64,000 nt of DNA from Equivita sp045641605 (GCA_045641605.1 JAZUHG010000017.1:15841-79840); one strand, 5' to 3'. Shown: positions 20,809-31,777, counted from the first letter of the stretch. Numbers and translations are program-made. The notes: generated by a model not told the origin, from the sequence alone.

Positions 20809-21678
20809 ATGATGGCAGATAAAAAAGTTGTTTTAAGTGCAGATAGCACTTGTGATTTAAACGAAGAATTAAAAAAGCAATATGATGTAAATTACTATCC
20901 TTTCTATATCAATTTCCGTGATAAGGATTATAAAGATGGTGTTGATATCTTCCCAAATGACCTATTTAAGGGTTATTATGAAGATAAATCTCTTCCAAAA
21001 ACTGCGGCTAGCAGTATTGGTGAGTTTACTGAGCACTTCAAGCAATTTACGGACAAGGGGATGGATGTTGTTCACATAAGCCTTGGTCATGCCTTGTCTT
21101 CGGCGTACGCGAATGCTTCTATGGCGGCCGAGCAAATGGATGGGGTTTATGTTGTTGATTCCAGAAACCTCTCCAGTGGATCTGGTCAGCTTGTAATTCG
21201 TGCTGGAAAAATGATTGAAGAAGGCAAGTCCGCCAAGGAAATTGCCGAAGAGCTTGAGAAAATTGCAGATCATGTTCATTCGTCATTTGTTTTGGACACG
21301 CTTGACTTTATGGCAGCTGGAGGAAGGTGCCCTGCTGTTGCTGCAAAAGCTGCTGGAATGCTTAAGTGCAAGCCATATTTGAGTGTTGATAATAACGATG
21401 GGTCGCTTCATATTGGAAAGATGTATAGAGGAAAGCAAGACGTTGTTTTAAAGAAGTATATTGAAGATGAGCTTGGTAAATATGATGACATTGTTACAGA
21501 TGAGATTTTCTTAACCAATTCAACTGGTTTCGAAGACAGCTACATTGACGAGCTAGAGAAATTGATCAAAAAATTAGTACCGTTCAAGCATGTTCGTAAG
21601 ACTATTGCTAATTGCACTATTTCTAGTCATTGTGGACCTAAATGCTTGGGTATTTTGTTTGTAACTAAATGGGATTAA
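20809..21678 (+). CDS. degV: DegV-family fatty-acid-binding protein
   Basis: 289 residues. Typical DegV features: SADSTCDLNEEL at the N-terminus (ligand carboxylate-binding Ser/Thr), YPFYINFRDKDYKDG, AASSIGEF, HISLGHALSSAY, and LDTLDFMAAGGRCP, where a family GGR motif normally sits. DegV/FakB proteins bind one fatty acid; those paired with FakA present it for phosphorylation. FakA is not in the window. ATG ATG doublet; I take the first. No TGA codons. Confidence 0.9.
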   Translation: MMADKKVVLSADSTCDLNEELKKQYDVNYYPFYINFRDKDYKDGVDIFPNDLFKGYYEDKSLPKTAASSIGEFTEHFKQFTDKGMDVVHISLGHALSSAYANASMAAEQMDGVYVVDSRNLSSGSGQLVIRAGKMIEEGKSAKEIAEELEKIADHVHSSFVLDTLDFMAAGGRCPAVAAKAAGMLKCKPYLSVDNNDGSLHIGKMYRGKQDVVLKKYIEDELGKYDDIVTDEIFLTNSTGFEDSYIDELEKLIKKLVPFKHVRKTIANCTISSHCGPKCLGILFVTKWD

Positions 21679-21693
21679 TATTGGAGGTATATT

Positions 21694-22269
21694 ATGGATC
21701 TTAAAGTTACTGGAAGAAAATTTGCAATTACAGATTGGATGAAGGATTATTGCGATGAGAAAATTGGTTCTGCCGCACGTGTTTTTGATATTGATCCTTT
21801 AGAGATTGAAGTTGTATTAACTCAGGAGAAAAATCCTGCTAACCCTAAGCCTGCAAAGTGCGAGGTTACTCTTCGTGCTGCTGGTCATGTTATTCATGTT
21901 GAAGAAAACGAAGAAGAAATTCATGCTGCTATTGACGTTGCTTCTGCAAAGGTAACCCGTCAGCTTCGCAAATTTAAGACACGCGTTGTTGATAAGAGAA
22001 ATCGCAGTAATGAAAAACAAGCTACCAGAGCTGCCGAAGGCGCGGTTGGTGATGAGCTTGACCTCGACGAGTTAATGGCTGACTTATCCAAGGATGACAT
22101 TGTTAGAACCAAGGAGTTTGACCTTCGTCCTATGAAGTTGGAAGAGGCTATGGTTGACTTCGATTTGTTGGGCCATGATTTTTATATGTTCTTGGATGAA
22201 GAAACTGAAAAGGTTTGTGTTTTATATAATCGTAAAGATGGTGGATACGGCTTATTAAAACAGGCTTAA
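21694..22269 (+). CDS. hpf: long-form ribosome hibernation promoting factor
   Basis: 191 residues. Residues 1-105 form the HPF/RaiA ribosome-binding domain (LKVTGRKFAITDWMKDYCDEKI, cited in parts: VTGRKF and DYCDEKI). A linker rich in charged residues leads to the C-terminal dimerisation domain with VRTKEFDLRPMKLEEAMVDF and a YNRKDGGYGL end. Long HPF alone makes 100S ribosome dimers in stationary phase. TTGGAGG ribosome binding site. Ends 3 bases before argS. Confidence 0.94.
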   Translation: MDLKVTGRKFAITDWMKDYCDEKIGSAARVFDIDPLEIEVVLTQEKNPANPKPAKCEVTLRAAGHVIHVEENEEEIHAAIDVASAKVTRQLRKFKTRVVDKRNRSNEKQATRAAEGAVGDELDLDELMADLSKDDIVRTKEFDLRPMKLEEAMVDFDLLGHDFYMFLDEETEKVCVLYNRKDGGYGLLKQA

Positions 22270-22272
22270 TTC

Positions 22273-23931
22273 ATGCATGATCAACAAAATTTAAAAGACT
22301 TATTTTCCCAGGCGATTAAAAGGTCTGGGCTTGATGTGGATCCCAATATTGATCCTGCCTTAGAGCGTCCGAAGGATGATGCCAATGGTGATTTTGCAAG
22401 CACAATTGCTCTTCGGCTCTCGAAAGAGCTAGGGTCAAACCCTCGGGACATAGCGCAAAAGATTGTTGATAATTTCCCTCAAAGCAGCGATGTAAAAAAG
22501 GTCGAAATTGCAGGTCCTGGCTTTATAAACTTGTATTTGCAAAATGAGAGTATTAGCGGAATTGTTAAGACCATTAGGGAGCAAAAGCTTGATTTTGGTC
22601 GCGATTGTGCCAAAGGCTTTGCCAAAGACATTGATAAAAATGTAAATCTTGAATATATTTCGGCTAACCCAACCGGGCCTATGCATGTTGGTCATGGACG
22701 ATGGGCTGCTTTGGGTGATAGTATTGCAAAAATCATGAGGCATTGTGGTTATGAGGTCTATGAAGAGTTTTATCTTAATGATCATGGTGTACAAATGAAC
22801 TTGTTTGCTAACTCAATTGCCGTTAGGTATATGCAAGCTCTAGGTCAAGATGTTGAGCTTCCCGATGAATCTTATGGTGGGGAATATGTCAAAGACATTG
22901 CTCAAGATATTATTGACGCCGATGGAGATAAATGGCTTAAAGTTGACGAAGATGCTCGTATTGAGGCATTTAAGAAGATTGGCCAAGACAAAATGGTTGC
23001 TCAATTGCAACAAACCTTAAAACAATTTGGTACTAGGTTTGACCTATATTTTTCAGAGAGCTCTTTATACGATGGCAAGACCACTAAGGTTGATAAAGCC
23101 ATCGAAGAATTCAAGAAAAAAGATTTGCTTTATGAAAAAGACGGTGCAACATGGTTTAAAACTACAAATTTCGGCGATGACAAAGACCGTGTTGTTATTA
23201 AGGAAAACGGCGAAGTAACTTACTTCTTAAGTGATTGTGCCTACCATTTTGATAAGTTGCAGCGTGGCTTCGATCATTTAATAGATATTTGAGGAGCCGA
23301 CCATCATGGTTATATCCCCAGGATGAAGGCTATGATGCAAGCATGAGATATGCCTGCTGACAGCCTGGAAATTGTCCTTGGGCAACTTGTTAATCTTTTC
23401 CGCGACGGTGCGCCTGTAAGAATGAGCAAGCGTACTGGCGAGATGGTTACCTTCCAAGAGCTAATCGACGAAGTTGGAGTGGATGCAACACGTTATTTGA
23501 TGCTTTCGCGAAGCAGCGACCAACCGATTGACTTCGATATTGAGCTTGCTAAGAAGCAAGATTCTTCAAACCCTGTATATTATGTTCAATATGCTCATGC
23601 AAGGATCTGTTCGATAATTAAGAAGGCGGGAGACGTTCCACAAAGTGCTGACCTAAGTCTTTTGAAGGATAAATTTGAGCTTGATTTGTGCAGGTTGATG
23701 GATACATTGCCAGAGGTTTTGAGAAAAGCAGCAATTAATCGCGCGCCACATACTTTGGTCCATTACTCACAAGAGCTTGCAAGCACATTTCATCAATTCT
23801 ATACAAATTGTAGAGTTGTTAACGAAGACACAGCCCTCCAAGATGCAAGGCTTGCCCTTTGCGATGCGGCTAGAATTTGTTTGGAGCTCACACTTAGCTT
23901 GCTTGGTGTTTCTGCACCAGAAAGTATGTAG
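22273..23931 (+). CDS. argS: arginyl-tRNA synthetase
   Basis: 552 residues. N-terminal Add-1 domain, HIGH-like PTGPMHVGHGRWAALGDS, and KMSK-like RMSKRTGEM, then the DALR anticodon domain (SYS/HYSQELASTFHQFY). Two TGA codons: Trp 340 in LIDIWGADHHGYIPRMKA, where ArgRS enzymes have W or F-W, and Trp 358 in QAWDMPADSLEI. Without recoding the catalytic KMSK half would be lost, which is implausible for an essential enzyme. Weak ribosome binding site; probably coupled to hpf. Confidence 0.96.
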
Positions 23932-24468
23932 ATGAATATTTCAGCATCAATTCTAATTGAATATATACTTCAAATTTTATTAATTACATTTTGTTCTATT
24001 GCTGCTGTTAAGGATGCAAAAACACGCAAAATTCCAAATTGAATCCCCTTGACCTTGTTTTGCATTTGAGTTTTAAGTGTTGTTGTTAAATGAATTTTAA
24101 GCAATCTACTTATTATTGATGTGTCTGTATTTGAAATCTTGATTGAAGTAGCAAAACAAGTTTTGGCTTCGGCATTAATTTGTTGCATCATTGCTTTGGC
24201 CATCATATTAAATAACAGGTGGCGCAAAAAGAACGGCAAGCCCGAGTCTTCGTCATTTGGAATGGGTGATATTAAACTTTTGATGGTTGTCTGCCTATTT
24301 TTAGGGATTAGCGGATCGTTAATATGTCTGGTTGCTGCATGCTTTACTTTTATCTTATACATTTTAATTGTACGACTGGCTACCAAAAAGACCATTAAGG
24401 TGGCATCTTTTGCGCCATTTATCCTTGCTGGTATATTGATTGTCACAGCCCTTCCATTTATCGTATAA
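23932..24468 (+). CDS. A24-type prepilin peptidase, short form
   Basis: 178 residues, all membrane helices except a loop after the first helix. Two catalytic Asp are expected in family A24: the first in AAVKDAKTRKIPNW (the D-x5-IPN pattern), the second in FGMGDIKLL (the G-x-G-D-x-K pattern). The N-terminal cysteine-rich methylase loop of PilD is absent, as in TadV/CpaA-like short peptidases. Three TGA codons (all Trp) fall in the first 62 codons, including IPNW, so a standard-code search would miss the first Asp. The ATG follows the argS stop directly. No pilin or secretion ATPase gene is in the window. Confidence 0.85.
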
Positions 24469-24482
24469 TTAAACAAGTTGTT

Positions 24483-25319
24483 ATGTCTAATATTGGAAAA
24501 ATATTCATTTGTTCAACTCCAATTGGGAATTTAAGTGATATTAGTGCGCACTTAAGTGATGCTCTTAGCTCTGCCGATACAATTTTCGCCGAAGACACAC
24601 GTGTGACTTCCAAACTTTTAGCTCATCTTGAACTTGAAAAGTCTCTTAAGCGTTTGGATGAAAATGTAATGGACAAACATGTTACGGATGTGATTGATGC
24701 TGCCAAGGCAGGTGAAATTGTTGCATATTGCAGTGATGCTGGGACTCCAGGTGTAAGTGACCCTGGACTTAAGATTGTGGAAGCTGCAAGGCAGGCTAAT
24801 ATTGATGTAGAGGTTGTCCCTGGGCCTTCGGCGGTTTTGGCTGCTTATGTTGCCAGTGGCTTTACCAACCAAAACTTTTACTTCGGCGGATTTTTGCCAA
24901 GGAAAGACAATGCAAGGAAAAATGAACTCGACAATTTGTCCAAGCTGGATGCTGTTTTAATATTTTATGAGAGCCCAAACCGTTTGGTAAAAACTCTTGA
25001 AACTATCGCTGAGGTTTTTGGTGACACACGTGTTTCAGTTTGCAGGGAGCTTACGAAGATGCATGAAGAAGTTGCTATTGGTCCTGCTAGCGATGTTTAT
25101 GAAGAATTCAAGCAACGCGAGTCCATTAAGGGCGAAATTGTAATTTGCGTTGATTCTAAACCAGTTGAGGCTCAACCAGAAATGGATCCAACCAACAAAT
25201 TGGCTAATTATCTTTCAAATTCCGGATTCAAATCATCAGAAATATCTTCAGTCTTGCAAGATGTTTTTGGGGTTTCAAAAAACGACGCCTATCAAATTGC
25301 TCTAAATGCCAAAGAATAA
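24483..25319 (+). CDS. rsmI: 16S rRNA 2'-O-ribose C1402 methyltransferase
   Basis: 278 residues of the tetrapyrrole-methylase fold. N-terminal FICSTPIGNLSDIS, then FAEDTRVTSKLL, SDAGTPGVSDPG with VPGPSA, and GFLPRK: the standard RsmI signature set. Methylates the ribose of C1402 at the decoding centre. The 3' end overlaps tlyA by 14 bases. A C-terminal extension of about 40 residues carries the usual helical module. Confidence 0.95.
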   Translation: MSNIGKIFICSTPIGNLSDISAHLSDALSSADTIFAEDTRVTSKLLAHLELEKSLKRLDENVMDKHVTDVIDAAKAGEIVAYCSDAGTPGVSDPGLKIVEAARQANIDVEVVPGPSAVLAAYVASGFTNQNFYFGGFLPRKDNARKNELDNLSKLDAVLIFYESPNRLVKTLETIAEVFGDTRVSVCRELTKMHEEVAIGPASDVYEEFKQRESIKGEIVICVDSKPVEAQPEMDPTNKLANYLSNSGFKSSEISSVLQDVFGVSKNDAYQIALNAKE

Positions 25320-26061
25320 GAAAAGATTAGACGAATATCTTGTCGAAGGTGGCTATTTCGATAACACCGAAGACGTGAAGCGCGCTGTAATAGCTCATGA
25401 AGTTCGGCTTGATACCTCTTATGTTAGCAGTGCTGCCGTTATGATAGAGCTAGACGACCAAGGTATTTGCAAGCAAGAGCTTTTTATTAAAGGTGTTAAA
25501 CAATTTGTGTCCCGCGGTGGCCTAAAACTTAGTGCTGCATTACAAGAATTTGATATTAAGGTTAAGGATAAGCATTGCTTGGATATTGGCTCTTCAACTG
25601 GCGGTTTTACTGATTGTTTGCTACAGGCAGGAGCTGCGGACGTAGCTTGTGTGGATGTAAATTATGGCCAACTTGCTTGAAGCTTGCGTGAAAATCCAAA
25701 AGTTAAAGTATTTGAGCGCTTAAATATCAAGGACGCTGTGCCTTCGGAGTTAGGCGCGCCATTTGATATTGTTGTGACTGACGTAAGCTTTATCAGTTTG
25801 GCTTCAATCGCCGAAGTCGTAGCCTCTATGTGCGTTAAGGGCTCAACTTTTGTAGGTTTGATAAAGCCTCAATTTGAATGCAAAAAGGGCGAGACCGAAG
25901 GCGGGGTTGTGGTTGATGATTCAATTCGCCAAAGAACAATTGACGAAGTTGTCGAAGCTTACAAGGCTCAAGGCTTCGGTGAGCCTAAAATAAAACAGAG
26001 CCCCGTGAAGGGCCCTGCTGGTAACATCGAGTATTTAATCTATACAATTAAACAATCTTAA
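25306..26061 (+). CDS. tlyA: TlyA-family 16S/23S rRNA cytidine 2'-O-methyltransferase
   Basis: 251 residues. S4 RNA-binding domain at 1-65 (KRLDEYLVEGGYF), then an FtsJ-like Rossmann domain with DIGSSTGGFTDCLLQ, DVNYGQLAW and DVSFISL, and the catalytic Lys in LIKPQFE. The TGA at 25678-25680 is Trp 125 in YGQLAW, a Trp conserved in TlyA. TlyA methylates C1409 (16S) and/or C1920 (23S). It overlaps rsmI, another rRNA methyltransferase; together they modify the intersubunit bridge region. Its last 14 bases overlap the convergent cyclophilin gene. Confidence 0.93.
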
Positions 26062-26695
26062 TTGAAACAATTTTTGGCTGTTGTGCCGAAGGAATTGTTC
26101 CATTGTTGTCGCTTGGCTTGGCATCTGCAATAATTTTGTCCACTACATCCATGCCTTCTAAGACATATCCAAAGCAGCAATATTTACCGTCTAATGACTT
26201 TGAATTGTTTGAGCTTGTTTGGTGAACGATGAAGAATTGGGAGCTAGCGCTATCGTTATCCGAAGACCTAGCCATCGAAATCGCACCTCTTGTGTGAGCT
26301 AGATAATTTTCAACTCCATTTTCCTTGAACTCGCCTTTAATGGTTTTCTCAGATCCGCCAGTGCCATCGCCTTTAGGGTCACCACCTTGCATCATAAATC
26401 CACTAATAATTCTGTGGAAGGTTAGACCATTGTAAAAGCCATCTTCAACAAGCTTTTTGAAGTTAGCAACTGTGATTGGTGCAGCTTTAGAATCCAAGCC
26501 AACCTTAATTTTTCCATAGTTAGCAACTTCGATCTCGACAGTATCTGTTTGTTGGAAGTTGTCTTGGCTAAAAGATTTGCCCTTACTGCTTGAACCGGTG
26601 CTTTTCTGACCGCATGCACAAAGGCTCAATGCCAATAGTACAGTGGCAAGCAAAGCTCCTGCAATAGCTAATTTTGATTTAATAGATTTTTCCAT
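26048..26695 (-). CDS. cyclophilin-type peptidyl-prolyl isomerase lipoprotein
   Basis: 215 residues. A signal peptide ends in lipobox LCAC (Cys 28). The mature part is a cyclophilin: ANFKKLVEDGFYNGLTFHRII, FMMQGGDPKGDGTGG, ARSSDNDSASSQFFI and YCCFGYVLEGMDVVDKI contain the catalytic Arg (FHRI), Gln and Phe positions. Probably assists folding of exported proteins on the outer face of the membrane. AAAGGAG ribosome binding site. No TGA codons. Confidence 0.94.
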   Translation of the reverse strand: MEKSIKSKLAIAGALLATVLLALSLCACGQKSTGSSSKGKSFSQDNFQQTDTVEIEVANYGKIKVGLDSKAAPITVANFKKLVEDGFYNGLTFHRIISGFMMQGGDPKGDGTGGSEKTIKGEFKENGVENYLAHTRGAISMARSSDNDSASSQFFIVHQTSSNNSKSLDGKYCCFGYVLEGMDVVDKIIADAKPSDNNGTIPSAQQPKIVSIKIV

Positions 26696-26714
26696 GATTT
26701 ACTCCTTTAACGGC

Positions 26715-26743
26715 TTGCAATTATAACAAATTTGATATAAAAT
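26715..26743 (+). promoter_or_regulatory. tmRNA promoter, overlapping the divergent cyclophilin promoter
   Basis: TTGCAA (26715-26720) and TAAAAT (26738-26743) with 17 bases between fit a -35/-10 promoter firing rightward about 20 bases before tmRNA. On the minus strand TATAAT (complement at 26720-26725) precedes the cyclophilin gene, so the two promoters share DNA. Confidence 0.5.
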
Positions 26744-26767
26744 GCCCACTTGCACTTTGAAAAGATG

Positions 26768-27129
26768 GGGGCGACCGGTTTCGACATATTACGTGACTGT
26801 TGCTCTGCAGGTTGTGGTCTCCTGATCCACGTTAAATAACAGGTAAGTCAAATTAATTGACAAAACTACTAACGGCCGTTTGGCCATGGCAGCATAGTAT
26901 AAGTCTGCCTGCCTCTCTACCTGACTCCTTCTAGGGTAGACTAGGTATCGTTTTTTAGATGGATGCTGCGTCTGGTGTAGCTGGTATACAGACGCCTAAG
27001 ATTAAACCCGCACTTGTGCAATTTGTGTGTCAACCACGTTTTTGCACTCGTATTAATTGTTGACTAAGCTTGTAGAGGGGTTTCAGGTATGTAGTATGGA
27101 CCGGAGTTCGATTCTCCGCGCCTCCACCA
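26768..27129 (+). ncRNA. ssrA: transfer-messenger RNA (tmRNA)
   Basis: Starts GGGGGCGACCGGTTTCGAC and ends GGAGTTCGATTCTCCGCG followed by CCTCCACCA. The ends form the acceptor stem GGGGGCG/CGCCTCC with discriminator A and encoded CCA, and the T arm carries TTCGATT. The tag reading frame lies at about 26850-26897 and ends GRLAMAA followed by TAG, giving a tag of roughly 15 residues beginning KLIDKTTN; the exact resume codon (GTC or AAA) is uncertain. One-piece tmRNA. It rescues stalled ribosomes; tagged proteins go to ClpXP, encoded in this window. Confidence 0.96.
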
Positions 27130-27206
27130 CTTAGAATGCTCGGCTTAACAGCCTTCGCATAGAGCTTTCGCTCCGAAATAAATCTATCCATCATCTTTAC
27201 CCTTGT

Positions 27207-27242
27207 TTTTTAACTCGCGTACACAGTACGCGTCGTTAAAAA
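27207..27242. repeat. long inverted repeat between tmRNA and the DUF2207 gene
   Basis: TTTTTAAC + CGCGTAC, a 3-base centre, then GTACGCG + GTTAAAAA: 15 paired bases with one or two unpaired. The T-run is on the 5' arm on both strands, so it is not a textbook terminator, but its place between two convergent units suggests a transcription-end or cruciform role. Confidence 0.5.
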
Positions 27243-27297
27243 GGCGGGCAAATCTGAAGGATATCTTTATTTCTCGCTGTCTTTACCAATACTATTG

Positions 27298-29238
27298 TTA
27301 AATAATAAATAAAAGAAAATACTCTGAGATGTTTTCGAGATTCCAAGAGCTGATGAGGTCTTGGGCGCGGAGGACCGAAGTTCTTATGACGCGGATGGCG
27401 GTGATGCGGAATTTGTCGGTGGTTTCGGTGTATTCGGAAAGACCGATGTTGAGGTCGATTGCGTCTATCTTTTTGCCTTGGCTGTTTTTGAAATAAACCT
27501 TGTTACGAAGGCTGTTGCCAATGTAGCCGATGATAATTCCTGTAACAATTCCTATAACAATTGTAATTGCTTCGAAGAAAAGGATTCCAAGAATGATAGC
27601 TAATAGAGGAAGTGCTATCGCGATTCCGAAGAGCCAGTGACGAGTACGATCATAGATCGAATTAAAGTTGGCGAATTCGTTTACTTCGTCAGTTAGAAGT
27701 GAGTGCCAAGATAAATAACTTGACATAAATTCATATGGTCTGGCGTTTGCGTAATTTTCGATATCTGATAGGCGAAGTAATGGGTTACCACAAGCTATTT
27801 CTGTGAACAAGAACTTAATTGTTCGTTTATCAATGATATTAATATTTCTTGCCTTGTATGGGTCTTTAGCAAGTTGTGCTTTCTTTAGACGAATTTCAAA
27901 ATCTCCAGATGCCATTCTTTTAATGCGGATGTGTTTGTGCTCGTTAAGTGAGAGCAGACTTACAACTACATCGTGGGCGAATTCGTGGTTTCAATTTTTT
28001 AGTCGTACCAACATGCAAGGGTGCATTTCTTTTAACTTTTTGTTGGAAAGTGCACCAACCAAGAATCTTCTTCTGTATATAATTAAAATTATTAAGCAAG
28101 CGCCAAGTGCCAAGAAGCAAAATACAGAGAAAATTATTGGGAGTAACAATTTGTTAACTGCATCTGTTCTGTAATCGCGTCAAACGGATTCTTCTTTTAA
28201 TATTGTTGTAAGTTTTGTTTGGTTACGTTGGCTAATATCGCTTCCCATATCTAGGTTTGTAAGCCAAGAAGTGGGGAATACTATACGAAGTTCTGCATCC
28301 GAATTGCCAGGTACAACTTCGTTATTTAGAGAAACGATGCCTGCAGGGTCTAGGTCAACTATTCCAGAAGTCGAGCCGTGACCTCAAGCATAAATATTTC
28401 TTTCGGTAATGCTTTCGGGGTTTGAGCCTTCGTTGGCGCCTTTTGCAAGTGGGTTTACTATGCCTTCGCTGCCTACTGGAATTGTGACTCTAACGTTCAC
28501 ATCGTAGGAGTCCATCATCCATGTATCTTGGCAATATGCCCATTGGAAATCTGCAACGTCTTTAAATATTGTTGCAGCGCGCTCGATTGTATAGTTCATG
28601 CTAATTATTGCTTTGGTGCTTGCCCATGCATTTACATCATTTGTGCCGGTCATGGCTACCATTATTTCATAACATTGTTGAGATGTTAGCTGGTCTTGGT
28701 TAATAAGTTCGGAATAAAGACACATCTTTTTGTCTTCGGCGTTGTATGTAAATGTTGGAGCAGTGGGACTGTCTTCGCCTTTCCACTTTGATAAATAGGT
28801 AGCGTTTTCAAAACCTCTTCAAGTCCCAATTACTGTATCAGCGTTTGAAAGAATTGCGATCTGTGCATTGCCTAGACTTATGTCGCTTTCTTTTGGAAGA
28901 TATTTATAGCCTCAAACCAGGGGAGAAAGCTTAGGTGCAATGTTTGGGCTTTGAGTTGTGCCTGTTTTATATGTTTTGGCTTTTTCTATGAATGGAGTTA
29001 CATCGATGATCTTTTGCTCTGTGATATTGATTGAGCCATCGGTGCTAATTGCTGCGTTGATTGTCGATTTTCAAGAAAGAGTTTCGGCTGTTTTTAGAGC
29101 AAAGGCTTTTTTTGGAGCAATTAAGCACATACTAAATGCTAAAACTATGCACATAAATGCTTTTGTAAGTTTGATAGCTATGTTAATCTTCGTATTTTTC
29201 ATAAAATACAGGAACTGTCATGTCAAAGTCCGAAGCAT
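27298..29238 (-). CDS. DUF2207-like membrane protein
   Basis: About 646 residues. Signal-like hydrophobic segment (near residues 25-47), an extracytoplasmic N-terminal domain with STDGSINITEQ and the phrase VADFQWAYCQDTWM that matches the DUF2207 N-terminal domain, then a single helix, a basic linker, and two further close membrane helices before a cytoplasmic tail. At least seven TGA codons read as Trp, so a standard-code reading would yield only fragments. I start at 29238 because AAGGAG lies 8 bases upstream; the ATG at 29202 gives a cleaner signal peptide but has no ribosome binding site. The 5' end overlaps the preceding gene. Function is unknown in this family. Confidence 0.75.
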
Positions 29239-31777
29239 CTCATTCGCTCCTTCTTTGACGTAAATAAATCCCTCCAAAGTGAGAATTATAGCAGTATAGA
29301 CCCTCCATATTGCAGCATTGTTGTATACCTTTATCTACGCTGCCTTTTTTGTCATTAATGTCTATGACCACATTAGGGCTATTATGCATTGTTGCAAACT
29401 TTTGAATGATGTATGTTTCTTCTTTCGCGCATTTTTCAATCGTGCTTTCTCATTCTTTTTGATTCATTTCATAACCAACAAAAACATTTTGTGCGTCTCT
29501 TGAGCTAATCGGTTTAACTAAATAGCTGTCTTTATTATCTATGTAAATTTTTAGATCAGCTAAGTCTTTTGATAGGAATTTTGTTTCTGGAATGTGCAAG
29601 CGAATAAATTCTTTTTCAGACTCATTAAGTAATTTTTGAGTTTGTGGCATGTGAAGAACTGCAAATAACTGTTTATCGTGAACTATTTGACTGTTAAACC
29701 AATCAATAGGACAAACTTTATCGTTTAAACTTGCATCAATCAATGCCACCACGCCTTCGGAGTCTTTAAACGGGAGCAAATCATCCAGGGTAATGCGCTT
29801 GTAGACTGCATCAATCTTTTTGCCTTCTTTTGTTGTTAGATTATTTTCATCGAAGCGAAGGTCGCGGATGTCGCAAATTTCACAATCTAATCCGTTATTG
29901 ATAAAGCTCTCTTTAAAAGGGCCGAAGTCGGGGAGCTGGCAGTTATCCAAGAGGTCAACGATGGCTACCGTGAATTTGTCAGCATCATTATTAGTATTGT
30001 TTGCCCATTGTTTATAGATCTTTTCGAATTCTTTAACTCATGGCGTATAAACATCCATGGGGCTGAAGTTAATATTTGAATCTTTTAATTTTTTGTATGG
30101 AAGGGTTTTGGAAATTTCTTCGTTGGCGTATGTGACCTTGCTCATAGCTGCACTGCCACCTGTATTGAACTCGCAAAACTCAAATTCCCCAGTTGCATCA
30201 TCGAAGAATATATCAAACCTTGCAACAGGGAAGTCTTGGCTATATTTAGGTTTGAAGTGAATTAATTTTTTACAGAATTCATCTCAAGTGAACAGTTTTT
30301 GATAATCCTTATTATTCCAATATTCTTTGTAGACTTTTTCAAGAATTCCGCACGTTTTTTCAACCAATAACTTAAATTGAATTTGATTATTAACGTCAAA
30401 TACTTTTGAAAAATAGCCAGTCTTAGAAATTTTACCCATATATGCAACTTTTGAATTCTTTCTTCTTTCTGCGTGTTGGTTAATGTCTTCTTTGCTATTT
30501 TTAAAAGCTTGTTCTTGGATTTTTGTGAATTTATTAGTGTCACTAATTGGTTTGAATTCTCCAGGAACTTCTTTAAAGTCTCACGCAAGTTCGTCTTTTA
30601 AGCATTTTTTATTATTTACCAGATCAATAATGGGTTGCATGTATTTATATTGAGTCTTTGTTGCCAATTCTATTAAGCTTAAAAGTTGTTCATGGGTGTT
30701 TTGTCCGTATACGTTTGCATCCCAGCCATTATTTTGAAGATTTTGCCCTGCCTCTTTATAGTCTGCAAAACTAATGCTTCCATATTTTTCCCACAGTTCG
30801 TCCAAAACTTCTTTGTTGTAAAACAAGTTTTGAATTAGCTCGAAATATGCAAGTGTGTATTCTTTCGGCATGCTGTCTGCCGGCCTAATTTCAATCTTAT
30901 TTTTAAGGCGCACATCGTAAAAGCACATCGAAAGTTCATGCTTGATTTTGTCTTCGTCGCTTTTTAGATCATGAGGTGTATAGATTTTTGGTAAGTTGTT
31001 AATTACTTCAGCATAACTTTTATAAGAGAAGTCATTTTCAAAAACTTCAGGCACCGAAGTACATCTATCCGGGTCTGCGTTATTTCAAATTTGTCAACGT
31101 GCCATACGCTTTGCGACAGGGATTCCACTTGGACTAGTTTTGTTAACACCAATTTTGAATCTCTCAAAAATAGGGGAGTTGTCTAGCAAGAAATAGATTA
31201 ACGGACTAATAGCCGTTGCAACTTTCATAATTCTCTTGCAGTTATCTTCGTTTGAGAAGTCCAAAGTAAGTTGTGTTGCAGCACTGCACCTCATCATACA
31301 AAAACCTTGTGTTCCAACGTTTTTGAAGTTTGAATCCATGCATCTGTATCTCATTTTTGGAATAATTGGCACTTCCAAAGCACACAAGTCAGGCCTGTAT
31401 CCTATATTGGCAAGGTGATAGCTGTGTTTGGCCAAAACTTCGTTGACTTCGTCTAGAAATTTGTTGTAAATAGCTTCAATTTCTTCTATGTTTTTACATT
31501 TTTTGATGGAAATTTCAAATTGAGCACCAGGCTCAATGCTTATGTCTGCATCTTTTCTTTGAAGCCCAACTAAATAGCTTTTGCCATTATAATTTTCATA
31601 GATCTTCTCATCATAATGGGGCGAAAGTTCTTCGATTATTTCTTGAACACCGGCTTTTGAGTCTTCGTAAGAATAGAATACAGATTTACCGCTTTCATCC
31701 AGGATGAAGTGTTCAATTTCTGCCCCTAAAAATTGATCAGAGGTTTCACCATTTTTTATGAATTCCTCTATTTCCAT
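29183..31777 (-). CDS. glutamate-cysteine ligase fused to a circularly-permuted-type ATP-grasp domain
   Basis: 864 residues. The first ~398 are a GCS2-type glutamate-cysteine ligase: GAEIEHF (18-24), EPGAQFEIS, and PDLCALEVPIIPKMRY with MMRCSAATQ. The second half has RFDIFFDD, EFCEFNTGG (about 520-540), VYKRITLDDLLPF and DSYLVKPISSRDAQNVFVG (about 750), like glutathionylspermidine-synthase-type ATP-grasp enzymes, and ends GGIYLRQRR. Such a fusion would join Glu to Cys and then add a second amine or amino acid, making glutathione or a related thiol. It is not the GshF layout, which uses another ligase class. At least seven TGA codons. The start has TATAAT 7 bases upstream and no ribosome binding site. 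Confidence 0.78.

Noticed and set aside
27207..27242. Calling the repeat a definite terminator
   Set aside because: The T-run precedes the stem on both strands rather than following it; kept only as an inverted repeat.
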